Below, one piece after another: positions 19,600-31,983 of a stretch of DNA of 64,000 nt. Source of the stretch: Datura wrightii (lineage: Eukaryota > Streptophyta > Magnoliopsida > Solanales > Solanaceae); NCBI GenBank assembly GCA_035772735.1, contig JASDFA010000002.1, positions 6,200,001 to 6,264,000 of the forward strand, written 5' to 3'. Below the pieces are notes generated by a model. The model was not told where the DNA came from. It made no database searches and saw nothing but the letters and a program-made list of their open reading frames with translations. Position 1 is the stretch's first letter. The number at the start of each line of letters is the position of its first letter. The position numbers and the translations under genes are program-made.

Positions 19600-20867
19600 G
19601 AAAACATACAGGAAAGTTGAGAATAACAATCAAAATTTCTAGATACTAATTATTTAACTCCAAAATTGCCATAATTTCTACCTCCATTTCAAAACACATA
19701 ACTAAACCAAATTTAGCTTTCATAAATACATTCAAAAACATAAAAGAGACTTGAACACCTGGACTGAATCATGAAAGCTAAATTGAGTTCTAGGGCCAAA
19801 ACTAATATCTTAAGTTGTGATAGAGCCAGTAGAGCACAAATGCAGGTATTTTGCCATCATATCTTCTTCAGTCTCCCATGTAGCTCCTTCAACCTGCTGA
19901 TATCTCCATTATACCTTGACTGAATCTATTTCCTTATTCCTTAGCTTACGCACCTGCTGGTCAAGGATCTGGACTAACACCTCCTAATATGATAGACTAT
20001 CCTTTATCCCCATGCTGTCCAATGGCATAATTGAGGTTGGATGTTTGATGCACTTTTTCAAATCTGACACATGGAAAAATGGGTGTACATCTATTAACTT
20101 TGAAGGTAACTCTAGCTCATAGTCTACATTGCCGATACGCCTTAAAATTCTATAAGGTCCTACAAACCTCGGCTGAGTTTTACCTTCTTTCCAAACCTCA
20201 TCACCCCTTTTATGGGAGAAATTTTCAGGTAAACCCAGTCATCAACTGCAAACTCCAACTCTCTTCTTCGCACATCGACTTAAGATTTCTAACGGCTTTG
20301 AGCTATTTTCAACCTTTCTCCGATAAGCTAAACTTTCTGCATTGCGTCGTGAACCGAGTTTTGCCCTATCAACGTAGCTTCACGAACCTTGAACCACCCT
20401 ATAGGAGATCTATACCTTCTCCCATATAATGCTTCAAATAGGGCCATCTTAATGCTAGAATGGTAGCTATTGTTGTACGAAAACTTGATAAGAGGCAAAT
20501 GGTCATCCCAATTACTCTTGAAATCGATCACGCACACTCTTAGCATATTTTCTAGAGTCGAAAGAGTCCGCTCAGCTTGCCCATCTATCTGCAGGTGAAA
20601 AGATGTGTTGAGCTTGACCTGAGTGCCTAGTCCCTTTTGAAAGGACTTCCAAAGATATGATCTGAATTGTATTCCCCTGTCTGAAATGATAGCCAAAGGC
20701 ACCCCATGGAGTCTGACTAACTCTTGGATGTAAAGTTTGGCATAGTCCTCAGCTGAGTCTATGGTTTTAACTAGAAGGAAATGAGTTGACTTAGTCATCC
20801 AATCTACTAATACCCATATTGAGTCATGCTGCTGGCGAGTCCGAGGTAGACCCGTAATGAAATCCAT
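19600..20867 (-). pseudogene. Integrase core and C-terminal/chromodomain region of G
   Basis: 20328-20867 holds 179 residues of integrase core: MDFITGLPRT with the first catalytic Asp, ISDRGIQF with the second, and GQAERT with the Glu (normally TDGQAERT; here IDGQAER). The rest to about 19600 is broken by stops but translates to pieces such as the FHVSDLKK-like segment (around 20050-20110) typical of the chromovirus integrase tail. Confidence 0.85.
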
Positions 20868-20879
20868 ATTTACTTCCTC

Positions 20880-21692
20880 CTACTTCAATGTGGGTATACT
20901 GATATCTTCAGTCATGCCTCCTGGTCTTCGATACTCCACCTTGACTTGCTGGCAGTTCGGGCACTTGGTTACAAATTCAGCAATGTCTATCCTCATGTCG
21001 TTCCACCAGTAAACATCCTGCAAATCACGGTACATTTTTGTAGCACCACAGTGAATGGAGTATCTTGAGCTGTGTGCCTCAGCCAGTATCTGCTGTCTCA
21101 ACTCACCAACATCCGGTACACACAATATTCCTTGGTAACAGAGCACACCATCTCCCCCTTTGGAAAACGCCTCAACCTCTTTCTTGAGAACTGCTTCTTT
21201 AAGTTTAAGTAGAACTGGATCTTCATCCTGTCTGGACTTAACTTCAACTACCAGAGATGAGTTCGACCCACATTGCATTACTGCACCACCTTTGGCTGAA
21301 TCCACCAATTGCACCCCTAACTGGGCTAGTCTGTGAACATCCTTCGCTAACTCCTTCTTTCCTTCCTTAATGTGAACCACACTCCCCATAGACCGTCTGC
21401 TTAGGGCGTCAGCCACCACGTTGGCTTTGCCCGAGTGATACAACACACTTATGTCATAGTCTTTCGGCAACTCTAACCACCTTTTCTGACGTAGGTTTAG
21501 GTCCTTCTGACTTAGCACGTACTGAAGACTCTTATGATCTGTGAATACATCTATGTGAGCTCTATATAAGTAATGCATCCATATTTTTAGCGAAAACACC
21601 ACCGCTGCCAACTCCAAGTCATGAGTTGGATAGTTTTTTTCATGAACTTTGAGTTGTCTGGAGGTGTAGGCTATTACTTTGCCCCGCTTCAT
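20880..21692 (-). pseudogene. RNase H and integrase zinc-finger region of G
   Basis: 270 residues open. RNase H motifs: THDLELAAVVF (Glu), VFTDHKSLQY (Asp) and GKANVVADALSR (Asp). Then the integrase HHCC region, HSSRYSIHCGATKMYRDL...CPNCQQVK. It is separated from RT and the integrase core by in-frame stops. TDHKSLQYV and NVVADALSR are characteristic of the chromovirus branch. Confidence 0.9.
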
Positions 21693-21712
21693 CAGAACAC
21701 ATCCGAGCCCAA

Positions 21713-22602
21713 CTATGGAAGCATCACATAAACAACAAATCCATCTATTCCTGAAAGCAAGGTCAGAACTGGAGCAATAGTGAGTCGAGTCTTCAACTCC
21801 TGGAAACTCTTCTCACACTCATCCGACCACAAAATTTTCACCTTCTTCTTAGTTAACTTTGTCAAAGGAGATGCTATAGAGGAGAGGCCTTCCATAAACC
21901 GTCGGTAATAATCAGCTAAGCCCAGGAAACTCCTGATTTCAGTAGGACAGGTAGGTCTAGGCCAATCTTTCACTACTGTTATCTTGTGAGGATCAACTTG
22001 TATTCCTTCACTTGATACCACTTGACCTAAGAAGGTCACAAACTTTAACCAGAATTTGCACTTGCTAAACTTGGCGAACAACTGGCGGTCCCTAAGTGTC
22101 TGCAATTCGAACTTTAGGTATTTGCATGCTCTTCCTCATTTTTGGAGTACACTAGAATGTCATCAATCAATACGATGACGAACATATCCTGATACTGCTT
22201 GAAAACCCTATTCATCAAATCCATGAAGGCTACTAGGGAGTTTGTTAGCCTGAAGAACATCACCGCAAACTCATACTGACTATACCGAGTTCTGAATACT
22301 ATTTTCGGTAGGTCACACGCTCTGACCCTTAGCTGATGATACCCTGACCTGAGATCGATTTTTGAGAAACAGTTGGTTCCCTGAAGTTGGTCAAACAGGT
22401 CGTCAATTTTGGGTAGGGGATACTTGTTCTTGACTGTGACTTTGTTCAGCTGACGGTAATCTATGCACATTCTGAGGGTACTGTCCTTCTTACGCACGAA
22501 TAGCACTGGGGAACCCCTGGGAGAGATGGTGAGTCTGATAAAACCATTGTCAAGAAGATCTTTTAGCTTCTCCTTCAACTCCTTAAGCTCAGCCGGAGCC
22601 AT
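21713..22602 (-). pseudogene. Reverse transcriptase of G
   Basis: Two open pieces (22114-22602 and 21713-22105). FVRKKDSTLRMCIDYRQLN and KIDLRSGYHQLRVR are classic Ty3/gypsy RT blocks; the catalytic box is VLIDDILVYS with both Asp kept. The second piece has FLGLADYYRRF and the thumb/connection region. Stops and frameshifts make it non-functional. Confidence 0.92.
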
Positions 22603-22644
22603 TCTTTAAGGAGGGATGGAGATGGGCTGAGTATTTGGGAGGAG

Positions 22645-23240
22645 CTATATTCCGAAGTCCATTTCCTGTTCAGGGGGAACTCCTAGAAGATCGTCAGGAA
22701 ATACATCTGGGAACTCACTGACTACTAGAACTAACTGGATAGTTGGGGTCTTAGAGTTGGAATCCTTGACACAAACTAGATGATAAATACACCCCTTAGA
22801 GATGAGTTTCTGGGCCTTAAAATAGGAAATAAACCTACCCTTAGGTGCTGAATTGCTGCCCATCCATTCTAACACTGGTTCATTTGGAAATTGGAACTTG
22901 ACAACTCTAGTTCTGCAATCAACTAAGGCATAGAAGGAGTGTAACTAATCCATGGCAAGAATAAGGTCAAAGTCGACCATGTCTAAATCTACGAGATTAG
23001 CTGGAATGACTTTATTTAGGACTGAGACTGGGTAGTTTCTATACACTCAGCTGGCTCTAATTGACTAGCCAACTAGGGTGGAGATTGAGAATGGTTTTGA
23101 GATGACCTCTGGACTGATATTGAACTGGACTGCTACATAGATAGTCACAAATGAAAGAGTGGCTCCTAGACCTAGGATGGCATACACGTTTAAATGAAAG
23201 AGATGTAACATACCCATGACTAAGTTAGGTGAACTCTCTT
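22645..23240 (-). pseudogene. Protease and linker of G
   Basis: 22645-22875 encodes the protease-RT linker ending FPDVFPDDLLGVPPE, the usual run-up to RT. The protease (about 22950-23240) is broken by stops, and its active site reads ILGLGATLSFVT, where D(T/S)GA is expected; the catalytic Asp is replaced by Gly. Confidence 0.8.
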
Positions 23241-23369
23241 GATCCTGATGGGATGACAGAGCATAGAAACGGTTTTGAAATTGACTGTCATTTGTACATG
23301 ATGTGTTAACCTGTTGGGCTAGTTGACCTGCTGGAGTTGATGATGTGGTGGATTGTGGTCTCCCTCGCC

Positions 23370-24428
23370 CGGCTAATGGGCACTCCCTGAGCCGATGTCT
23401 AATCTATCCACAACCAAAACAAACCTCTCGACCTTGAAGGCACTCTGCCAGGTGGTTCCTACCACACTTGGGACAAGCTGGAACTTGTTCCCAATACTGT
23501 GGGCCTGAGACTTACTGCCAGATGACCCACCCCTCCGATCATGATGGGACAGAAAGGTTGGGGCACTGGCAAAACTGGGTGTTGGGGCTCTCTACTGCTG
23601 TTGTTGCTGCAGCTGCTGCTACAGGCGGCTACCACCGCTAGACCTCTAATAGCCAAAATCTTAATAGCCAGTCCTTGCCCGTTTATTCTTCCGCTCCATA
23701 TCCTTCAGTTTTTCAGCCTCAATCTGATGGGCATAGACAATCAAGCTGGAGCGGTCTGTATCCTTAATCAGTGCGCTGTCCTGCACTCCTTGAGGACCAA
23801 GTTCGACACCCCGTTCATAAATTTCAACATGCGAGCCCTTGGCTCGGCTATAATCTCTGGAACGTACTTAGACAGCCTGGTAAACTCCAGAGCATACTCC
23901 TCCACTGTTCTATTTCCTTGTCCCAAGTTCATAAACTCTGCCATCTTTGCCATCCTCAGCTCTTGAGGGAAAAACCTATCCAAGAAAGATGTGTGGAACT
24001 CATCCCACTCTACTAGTCTTGCTCCCGTGAGCCGCCTCTCTTTCCACTGGTCATGCCAGACCTGAGCTACCCTTTTGAGTTGGTAGGCAGCCAGATCAGC
24101 ACTCTCCAAGGAGCTGACACCCATACTGTAGGGGATCTTCATGATCGCATCCACGAACTCCTAGGGATCCTCCCCTACTTTGGATCCCTTAAAAGATGGA
24201 GGGTTCATATGGGTGAATTCCCGCACCCTCGCAGCTACTACAGACCCGCTCGTGGTTACTAAAACCACCTATTGGCTCACCTGGCTGGTGACAATTTGGG
24301 CTAGCAGTTGAATGGCTGCCCTGAATTCAGCGGTAGACACTGAATCATCTTGAGGAGCTATTGGGGCTGGTGGGGCAAGTCTGTTGGCATTATCGGTGCT
24401 TCTTCCATTACCACGTCTAAGAGGCATG
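23370..24428 (-). pseudogene. gag: Gag of G with zinc knuckle
   Basis: The start ATG is likely at 24426-24428 (MPLRRGNGR...). The gag domain (23768-24154, 128 residues) has WHDQWKERR, FLDRFFPQELR and GNRTVEEYALEFTRLS. At 23390-23475 are CPKCGRNHLAEC and a second knuckle CFGC...HRLRECP that contains a stop. Upstream stops around 24150-24275 separate the N-terminus from the gag domain. Confidence 0.85.
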
Positions 24429-24631
24429 ATTCACTAAAATGAAAAAGAGCACGAGTAAGAAGGACGTTCCTGGAATTGAACTCTAACACCCGATAAAGAG
24501 TATGAACAAAAGAGAGTTTTCCTAATAACATCTCGTAGCCTCCTCGTCATAAGTGTGGCGCACTTCTCACCCATTAAAAGGACTTTACTCGATGCGGCTT
24601 TCAAACATTCAGAGGATACTCTAAACCTAGT

Positions 24632-24643
24632 GCTCTGATACCA
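24632..24643 (-). other. Primer binding site, initiator tRNA-Met type (G)
   Basis: The minus strand TGGTATCAGAGC lies four bases from the 5' LTR, the usual chromovirus primer site. Confidence 0.92.
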
Positions 24644-24647
24644 AGTT

Positions 24648-26151
24648 CGTCAAGCCCCGAGCCTACACCCTAGGGTACTTGAAGTCATAAGTGACCCCAA
24701 GTCAACCCCTGGTATATCATACATTGATATTCTAAGCAAAACATTCATAGAGGAAGCTTTGAAATAATAGCATAAGAGCATTTAAGAAAATAAAACTAGA
24801 AGAAAACATAAAAATTTTATCATCTGAAGTCTCAAATTAACTCTGTGTTTGAAAGCCTTCTAACTGATGAGTTGCTGGGAAAAGCCCCCAGCTAACTCTA
24901 AATCTAACTAAAAATAATAAATCAACTGAAAGGAAATGGAATAAGGCCCTCGAATGATGAGGACTCACACTTAAACTGCAATAGAGGAGGATTTGGATTT
25001 CAATAGCTAACGATGCTGAGTCTGGGAACCTGCAGTTGTATCATGAAATGATACAACATAAAAGTATGCGTCAGTACTGTGAATGTACTTAGTAACTGGG
25101 ACAAAACGTAACTGAATATAATGTCTAAACTGATATGACGCGCAATGACCAACAAGTAAACTGAACTAAACTACTGATGTTCAAGATGACCCTGTTTGAT
25201 GGTCAAAGACATGCCCTAAGTCTGAGAGTTCTGAGTCTGAAGTACTGTATTGAACTGACTTAAACTGATAGAACTAGAGTTGAACTGACTAGTGGGAGGG
25301 TCTCGAACTGATATATAACCACGTCAGCTAGACATGGAGTCTGATATGTACACCCCACCGGTAGGACCCATTATACCTTGCCAGATATAAAGGCATGAAC
25401 TGGGTGATCAAAAAAGTCTAGGGCCAATCAGGCCAAGTAATATTATAACCTACGTTAAGAATGTTGTTCTGGGAACCTGGGTGCAATGGAGCCCCGACCT
25501 GCCCGGTGATAAGTCCTACTCCCAATAGAAAAACCTATACTGAACTACTAGGCTTATAGCTCTAAACTAGGGTCTAAAACTAGTCAGGGACATATAACTG
25601 AAATTACCCTGAGAGTCTTATCGGACCAGATTTTGAAATTGGGTTCTATACTGGTCAGAGCAACTTATCTGGAAGCATCGTAACTGTCTAAGAACAATCT
25701 GTAAACTAAACTTGGGTCCTGGGGCTGGTCAGAGCTATATGTTTAAAATGTCATGACTGCCTAATGGACCAATAAACTAGATTCTGAGTCTGATTTTGAT
25801 AACTGAGAGGCACCACTGACACCTTGGGAAAAGACTGAAGTCAAATTGATCAGTTGATAAGTTCTGAATAGTTCCAAATAGGTTTTACATTCTAACTGAA
25901 CTGAACTACTAAGTAGCTAATAGAGAACTTAACTTATTCCAACAACACAAGAATTATACAATATGCAAAATCTCAAGAATTAAAGAAATATCATCTGAAA
26001 AGCTAAAATCATTCTTATCACTAGGATGTTTGCTCATCATATATATAATAAGAATTACAAGGAATTCCAGCCGAAACATGCTTCTTTCACTAAATGGGGA
26101 AAAAAACCAAACAACCTTCATGCGAGAAATTAGGGATTCAATTTACTTTTG
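24648..26151 (-). repeat. 5' LTR of G, first part
   Basis: 1504 bp matching 17053-18557 with scattered substitutions and small indels. It is interrupted after TTTACTTTTG by element H and resumes at 49138. The plus strand starts CGTCAAGCCCCGAGCC. Confidence 0.9.
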
Positions 26152-27563
26152 TGTTCGGTGTATTTTAAACGACTACACGCAAGTGCACATGGTTAAACAA
26201 GTAGTAAAATGGCTTAAGTATGCCAAGTATCGATCCCACAGGGACTGGACCGAGGGAATAATCGAATCAAGCGTTAATGAACTCTAACTCTAAGAATGCA
26301 GACAACAATTTCAAGAAGATTTTGGGAGTATGTTTCCTAATTTATACTAATCTAAAACAAATGTACAAATTGAGTCTGAACTATAGTAATGAGCATGCTG
26401 AGGCTAAAACGAACATGCAGGGAAGCAATTTATTAATACAAGTTGGTTAATCCTTCCTTCGGTTGCTAGTCAAGAATAATTGGCTATGGATTAAAACTCT
26501 CGTATTTAACCCAACTTAAGAATCATGAACCTTCCACCTACATTTCTGTGATAAAAAGAAATATATGTTCTAGCCAAAACTGATTCCTTAATTGACTAAT
26601 ACGACTTTCAGATATATTTCTATTCTGAAGGTAAATCAATTCTCAATTTTCCCAAACCAAGAAGAGATCATATCCTACCAATTCAAAACTTTCCAATTTC
26701 TTTCTCTTTCGAGCGAAAACCAGATTTTGTAGATGTACATTAACATTGGCCAAACATTAATGCAGTAAGAACAAGAATTGATAGAACAAGCATGGAAGAA
26801 AAGATGAAAAACCAAGATGATCAATAATTACATTCCACTACAAATGTTCTTAACCTCAGCAAGAAGTGAATTTAGCCACTCATTTGTGGATTAAACATCA
26901 TCAAATGAGTATAAATCATACAAACAATTGAAATAACGTCGAAAGAGATAGAGAAAAACCCTAAGAATTTCGTCTCCTCAACTGCCTGTAACCCACGTTA
27001 TTGCTCAACTAAGTCAGAATTATTAAAAATAAACCTAAGTGTGCTATTTATACTAGTGGGAATTTTTCCCAGAATAACAAGCAACGTGTCACGGAGTGCA
27101 TCGTGGAGCACTGCCTCCGTGACACGGTGCAAACGCGGACCCTTACTGGATTCTAGTCCTCCAGGTAATTATGCCCAACGTGCCACGGCGTGCAACGTGT
27201 GGCTTGGCCAACGTGACATGACACCAACGCGAACCTTCATTGGAACTTGGCCAATTTTAATCATCCGGGGTAGAATGCCTCCGCAATGGCAGCGTGACAC
27301 GGCTCCATCACGGAGCCCCTTAATTTGCTGCATTTCCTTGGCCTTTTTCACTGCTCGCTTCCGAGTCCATTTCCGATTTCTCCCAACATGCATCTTAGCT
27401 TCCTAAAATTACATTTTTCCTGCAAAACAACACTAATCATGTTGGTTAGTATAAATTCACCTTTTAACTACAAATCACATGAGAATGTACAAATATCGAT
27501 GGATAAACAAGACGAAATGAAGCATTTGAGTATAACTTGGGCATATAATTCCGCCAAAGATCA
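26152..27563 (-). repeat. 3' LTR of H
   Basis: 1412 bp, TGTTCGGTG...CCAAAGATCA. Nearly the same as 47717-49132; I count about six differences in the first 150 bp. TATA box at about 27048-27055 and hairpins at 27082-27320. Confidence 0.94.
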
Positions 27564-27579
27564 CTTACCCCACACTTAA
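27564..27579 (-). other. Polypurine tract of H
   Basis: The minus strand reads TTAAGTGTGGGGTAAG immediately before the 3' LTR start TGATC. Confidence 0.92.
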
Positions 27580-29303
27580 AACCTTGTTCTTCCTCGAACA
27601 ATAATCTCATATCTCACACGTATGCAATTGAAACCCACGTATAGCTACTTTGGCTTGACAATTCAAGCTACGGTTATACCGATTATTTAACATAGCAAAT
27701 CATCAAGAAAACATCCATAGTCTCATCAATACAATGACATTCAACACATTAAGACCTCCTATACTCAAGGATCGACTCTCGATCTCGGCAAACTCATGCA
27801 AATCAGCTGAGCAAGACATCCGACACGAAATTCAATCTCTCGTCAAGCATGTGCCCTCACAACACAAGAAAATTTCCCTATTTTCAATCATATGATCTCA
27901 AAAACATTACATGCAGGGGCATATGAACACGATTTCGCTCTCTCTCCCATGCATCATGTCATGACCCATAATCTCGCTTCTTGTGTATTGCTCCACTAAT
28001 ATAAGGACGCGTGATGTAAGATCACGTAGGACTTAATGGGTTGTAATGTAAGCTAAGGAACCAGTAAATACTGGGCTAACCAATAATAACAACTAGCATC
28101 CTTAAGCGCTTTTCAATACATCCCACCAACATTATGGGCATTGTTTCTTCTTTCATCCTCCCATTCTTGAAGTCTTTCTTTATTTTTATTTCCATATCTT
28201 TAAGCACACTCGACTTAATAACAAAGATTAGTTATACATCTTCGTTTTATTAAATTCGGCCAGTGCACCCTTGACCTTTTCTTTACTTTCACCACCATCT
28301 GCTTTTCCTTTCTTTTCACAATTACCACTCCTTGACACTGTGGGAAAATTATTTTTCCTGAGCGCTTAAGAGTTTTGGATCAAATTCACAGATAATGAAA
28401 AGAAGGGGTTAAGCTCGGTTTGTACCTTTTCGACGAAAGAAAAAAAATAGGCTAAAGGCTCAATAGGGCTAACTAGGATGTACTATCAAGGTAGGTATGA
28501 TAATGGAAAAACTTTCGGTTAAATAAAAAGAAATGCCTACATCCTTTCCTACAATACACATCCTTCATTTTGTTTCGTACACACACCAGGAAAGTTCTAG
28601 ACACTTCACAATAGCATGGAATAATCGAAACCTCACCACACACTCATTGCACATGCTCAACTCAAGACATATTCACAGATTCTTCAATCAGCTAATTACA
28701 AGAATTCAAACATTAAGCCTCAATCACACCGAATCAAACTCTATGATCTAGGTATCTCAACATATTTACAAAGTTGCATGCTTTCATACGAATCACCTTT
28801 GCATTCTAAATATCATGTACAACACGCAACAAGAATTCCGAACCATGAAATAGCGACACGTTTGGGAAACAACCAAACAAAAGAAAATAAAAGAAAGAAA
28901 AAAAACTACTCCTATCGACTACATTTCCCTTAAGACGGTCGTCATCCATCCATCATAGGGAACGGTCACTATTTACGACTTCAGTTCAATGGGACTATTC
29001 TCGGTAAAAGCACCGAAAACAAATGCCGAGAAACCCAATCATAAAAAGATTTCGATGAAAATTTTTTAAAAATATTGATAATTTTGATTAAAAAAAATAT
29101 TTACACAACCAGCTAACAACAACTCAGCACAGCACACAACAGCCTCATATTAATTACAACCCAAATTACCATACACAACATACTCACAAAATCACAGGGT
29201 CACAATTTTTTCACAAGCACAACAATAGAACATGAACATAAACATGAACATAAACAACAACAAAACAACCAACACCTAACTACTCCCACCCCACACTTAA
29301 ACC
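27580..29303 (-). other. H non-coding 3' internal tract
   Basis: AT-rich, no open frame of note. It aligns with N 33822-35647 and, from about 28085 on, with E1 1-1315. Conserved islands lie at 27960-28060, 28520-28640 and 28915-28960. Confidence 0.75.
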
Positions 29304-29323
29304 GAACATTGTCCCCAGTGTTC
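29304..29323 (-). other. Hairpin after the H extra ORF
   Basis: GAACATTG, TCCC, CAGTGTTC. Same place and form as at 1316-1335; the single change turns one pair into G-U (on one strand) and keeps the fold. A PPT-like CACCCCACACTTAA tract is next to it (29287-29300). Confidence 0.75.
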
Positions 29324-29367
29324 ATCAAATTCAACATAGCACAGAAGTAGGTGGTGAAACTCCCTAA

Positions 29368-30589
29368 TCAGTCGAAGTATTCAACTTCTTCGTCAGGTGC
29401 TGTTGCCTCGTCCCCCATATCTGAATCGTCCCCGCTATCCTCATCTGACTCAACATCTGAGTCATCGCGGCGTGTCTCCTCATCTGTGGGGACATCATCA
29501 TCGATGGACTCCATAAAAGATGGCCCCACTAGGCATAGAGCCCTGGCATTTTTGCCAAAGGGCTAATTTAGCTCGAGCTGCCATAGCTCATCTTCTGTTG
29601 CTGGCCTCCCTCCTATTCTCAACTATAGCATCTGCATCCCGAACATGCAGGCCATATATTGATCATCCCGAGCATGTTCACTCGGCTAGTGTGAGAACTA
29701 GCTCGTGAGTGGTGTCGGGTGCCTTAGTTTTGGTGACGTCCAAGGCACGCCTATCCATCTACGAGATGTAGTCTAGGGCCTCCTCCTCGATTTCAAGGCC
29801 CCTCAGAAATGTGGTCAGCAAACCACCAAACCCATACCTGTGCCCTTGATGCAAACGGGCTCTCTTCATGGCGGAGATGATCACCGCCCCAACATTAATC
29901 TCCAGCCCTTTCATCAGGGCATAAACCAAACACACACGATTCCAGGTGACATCTATCATGTGCACCCTCGGGATCAGGCAGGAACACGCGATCTTAAGCC
30001 AAATCCTGGCTTCCCTATTCATTTGAGAGTAGAGCAGTGTCTGATGGTAGCCCCTCTCCTTATGCCTGCTCCACCGCGCTGTCGAACGGGCTCCACACAA
30101 CATGCGTCTGATATCCGTATACGGTGGAGTTATGTTCAGCTGCTGGAGTACATGGGCGTCTGTGTCCCGTGCCCCCAAAATGGCATTCAGGTGATGGGGC
30201 TCAAAGGTGACAACTTGCCCCCTTATCTTGACGGTGTGACTGCAGAGTGTCGGGTTCCAATTTGCGTAGAACTCCTGAATCAAGTGGAGATTTCACTCCT
30301 TGGGCTCTTCAAAGATGAAGTTCAGCCCGGCAGCGTCAATCCTGTGTATGATTCTGGGGAATTCCAGTGCAAGTGGCTCCCTTGCAATGTGCTCCTCAGG
30401 GAAGTATTTGGTCTCCTTGTGCTTTGTGTACCATTTCTTCCCTTCATCTGTCACCCATCGGGTTCCGTATTGGTGGCGTTGGCCGCACGGAACCGCTGGT
30501 GCTGCTGGGACTGCCATTCCCACTCTCATTCTTTTTCTCCCCGCGTCTAATGTAGATGCGGCCTTTCCTTTGTCTTGCTTGCTCGCCAT
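29368..30589 (-). pseudogene. Extra ORF of H (putative plant transposon protein domain), decayed
   Basis: The ATG at 30587-30589 starts MASKQDKGK, followed by a basic GRKRMRVG segment and the domain as in E1. Breaks: TGC-to-TGA at about 30290 (after IFEEPKE), a TAG at 29759-29761 after DYIS, and a frameshift near 29690. The acidic tail and final EYFD are still readable to 29368. Its promoter block, intron sites and hairpins are conserved, so the gene layout is older than the decay. Confidence 0.85.
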
Positions 30590-30594
30590 CGTTC

Positions 30595-31261
30595 CTGTCA
30601 AATCAAATAGATAGTCCCAATGTTATTCAAATTGGAATTTAGCTTCGGCCAAGGTTGGGTTGAGTTAGGCCACCCCACATTTAGTCTTTAGCCACAACTA
30701 CAACAGTTCGGCAAGACAATCCTCTTTTTTTTTCAATTTTTTTTTTAAAAAATCAACATGCCTCGTGCATTCAGATAATTCGATGAAATAAATTATATGT
30801 ACTACTCAGACTTCGTACAGCTAATCACAATATCACCATCGATACCATTACATCACATAGCACTTAGCAAAAATTTTCTCAACAACCACAACCTATGCAA
30901 TTCACCAATTCCTATGCAATTCATCAATTTCATTCTCCCGAAAATCCATTGTTTATTTAGCATATTCACATTAAGCACAACACAATTCACCTCACTCAAC
31001 ATGCACAACCCCAAAATTTTTCACATTTCAACTACATTTAGTTCCTTCGTATTCAAATTCTAACCCTAGCTACAAATTTCACAAAAATTCAATCAAACAT
31101 GTATTTATCAAGTTCATACAATCACAATGATACTATGAACATCAATGAACAATAACTTAAATGAATTGAAGCTCAATTTACACTTAGGGCAAGGTTTACT
31201 CACCTCACATGCTCAACATCGAAAAATTAGTCAAGAATTGAGTTGAAGTTAAAGAACATAC
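30595..31261 (-). other. Predicted intron in the leader of the H extra ORF
   Basis: Donor AG|GTATGT (plus strand 31256-31263) and acceptor TTTGACAG|G ending at 30595, six bases before the ATG. About 667 nt. Confidence 0.6.
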
Positions 31262-31439
31262 CTTTAATTTGATGAAATCAAAGAAAAGTTGAAGAAAACT
31301 CATGCCTAGGCCCGTGTCACGTTGGGGAAGGGGGGATTTTTGGGTGTTTGTCGCGGAGGGGATGAGAAATAAGGAAAAAATATTTTTAAGGATTTTCGCG
31401 CGGGTCACCCGGTGACCCGTGTGACCCGACACGAATAAC

Positions 31440-31600
31440 ACCTCAACGTATCCCGGAGGGTAACGTGGAGCACCCCCTTCGTGACACGGAACCAACGCGG
31501 AGGTGTTCTGGAATTTTAAAAATTCCAGAATTACACCTCAAAGTGTCACGGAGGGCAACGCAGAGGCCTTCCTCCATGACACGGAGCCATCGCGCAGGCT
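31440..31600 (-). promoter_or_regulatory. Internal promoter-like hairpin block of H
   Basis: GC-rich inverted repeats with GTGTCACGGAGG and CCTCC(A/G)TGACACGG cores at 31441-31490 and 31542-31588, in the same position as in E1 and N. No convincing TATA box is left here. Confidence 0.5.
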
Positions 31601-31829
31601 CACTTTTTTGCCACTTTTTATTATTTTTCGCACCTCAATTTTTTCCTTTGCGATCCTTTGCATTTTTTCCGTCCGTTCAACCCTGAAATTCATCTCACAA
31701 CAAGAAATTGGTTATAATTCATAGGTTTCAACATAAAACACAATTTTTGTTTTTAGTTTTATTTTTCTATTTTTCTCTTTTCTTTTTTTTTCTTTTCTAA
31801 TTAATTCTATTGAAGTATTACAACAATTT

Positions 31830-31847
31830 CACGGGTTGCCTCCCGTG
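31830..31847 (-). other. Post-pol hairpin (H copy)
   Basis: On the minus strand CACGGG, loop AGGCAA, CCCGTG: an intact 6-bp stem and the loop shared with E5. Confidence 0.85.
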
Positions 31848-31983
31848 CAGCGCCTGGTTTACCGTCGCGGCTAGACGTCATTGAAGCTTAGTCATCCTCT
31901 AGGGTGAGGGACATCTTCTCTCGACTACCGTCCTCACCCCTGTCATGCTTACACTAATGCCCATCAACTGCGACAGTGGCACT

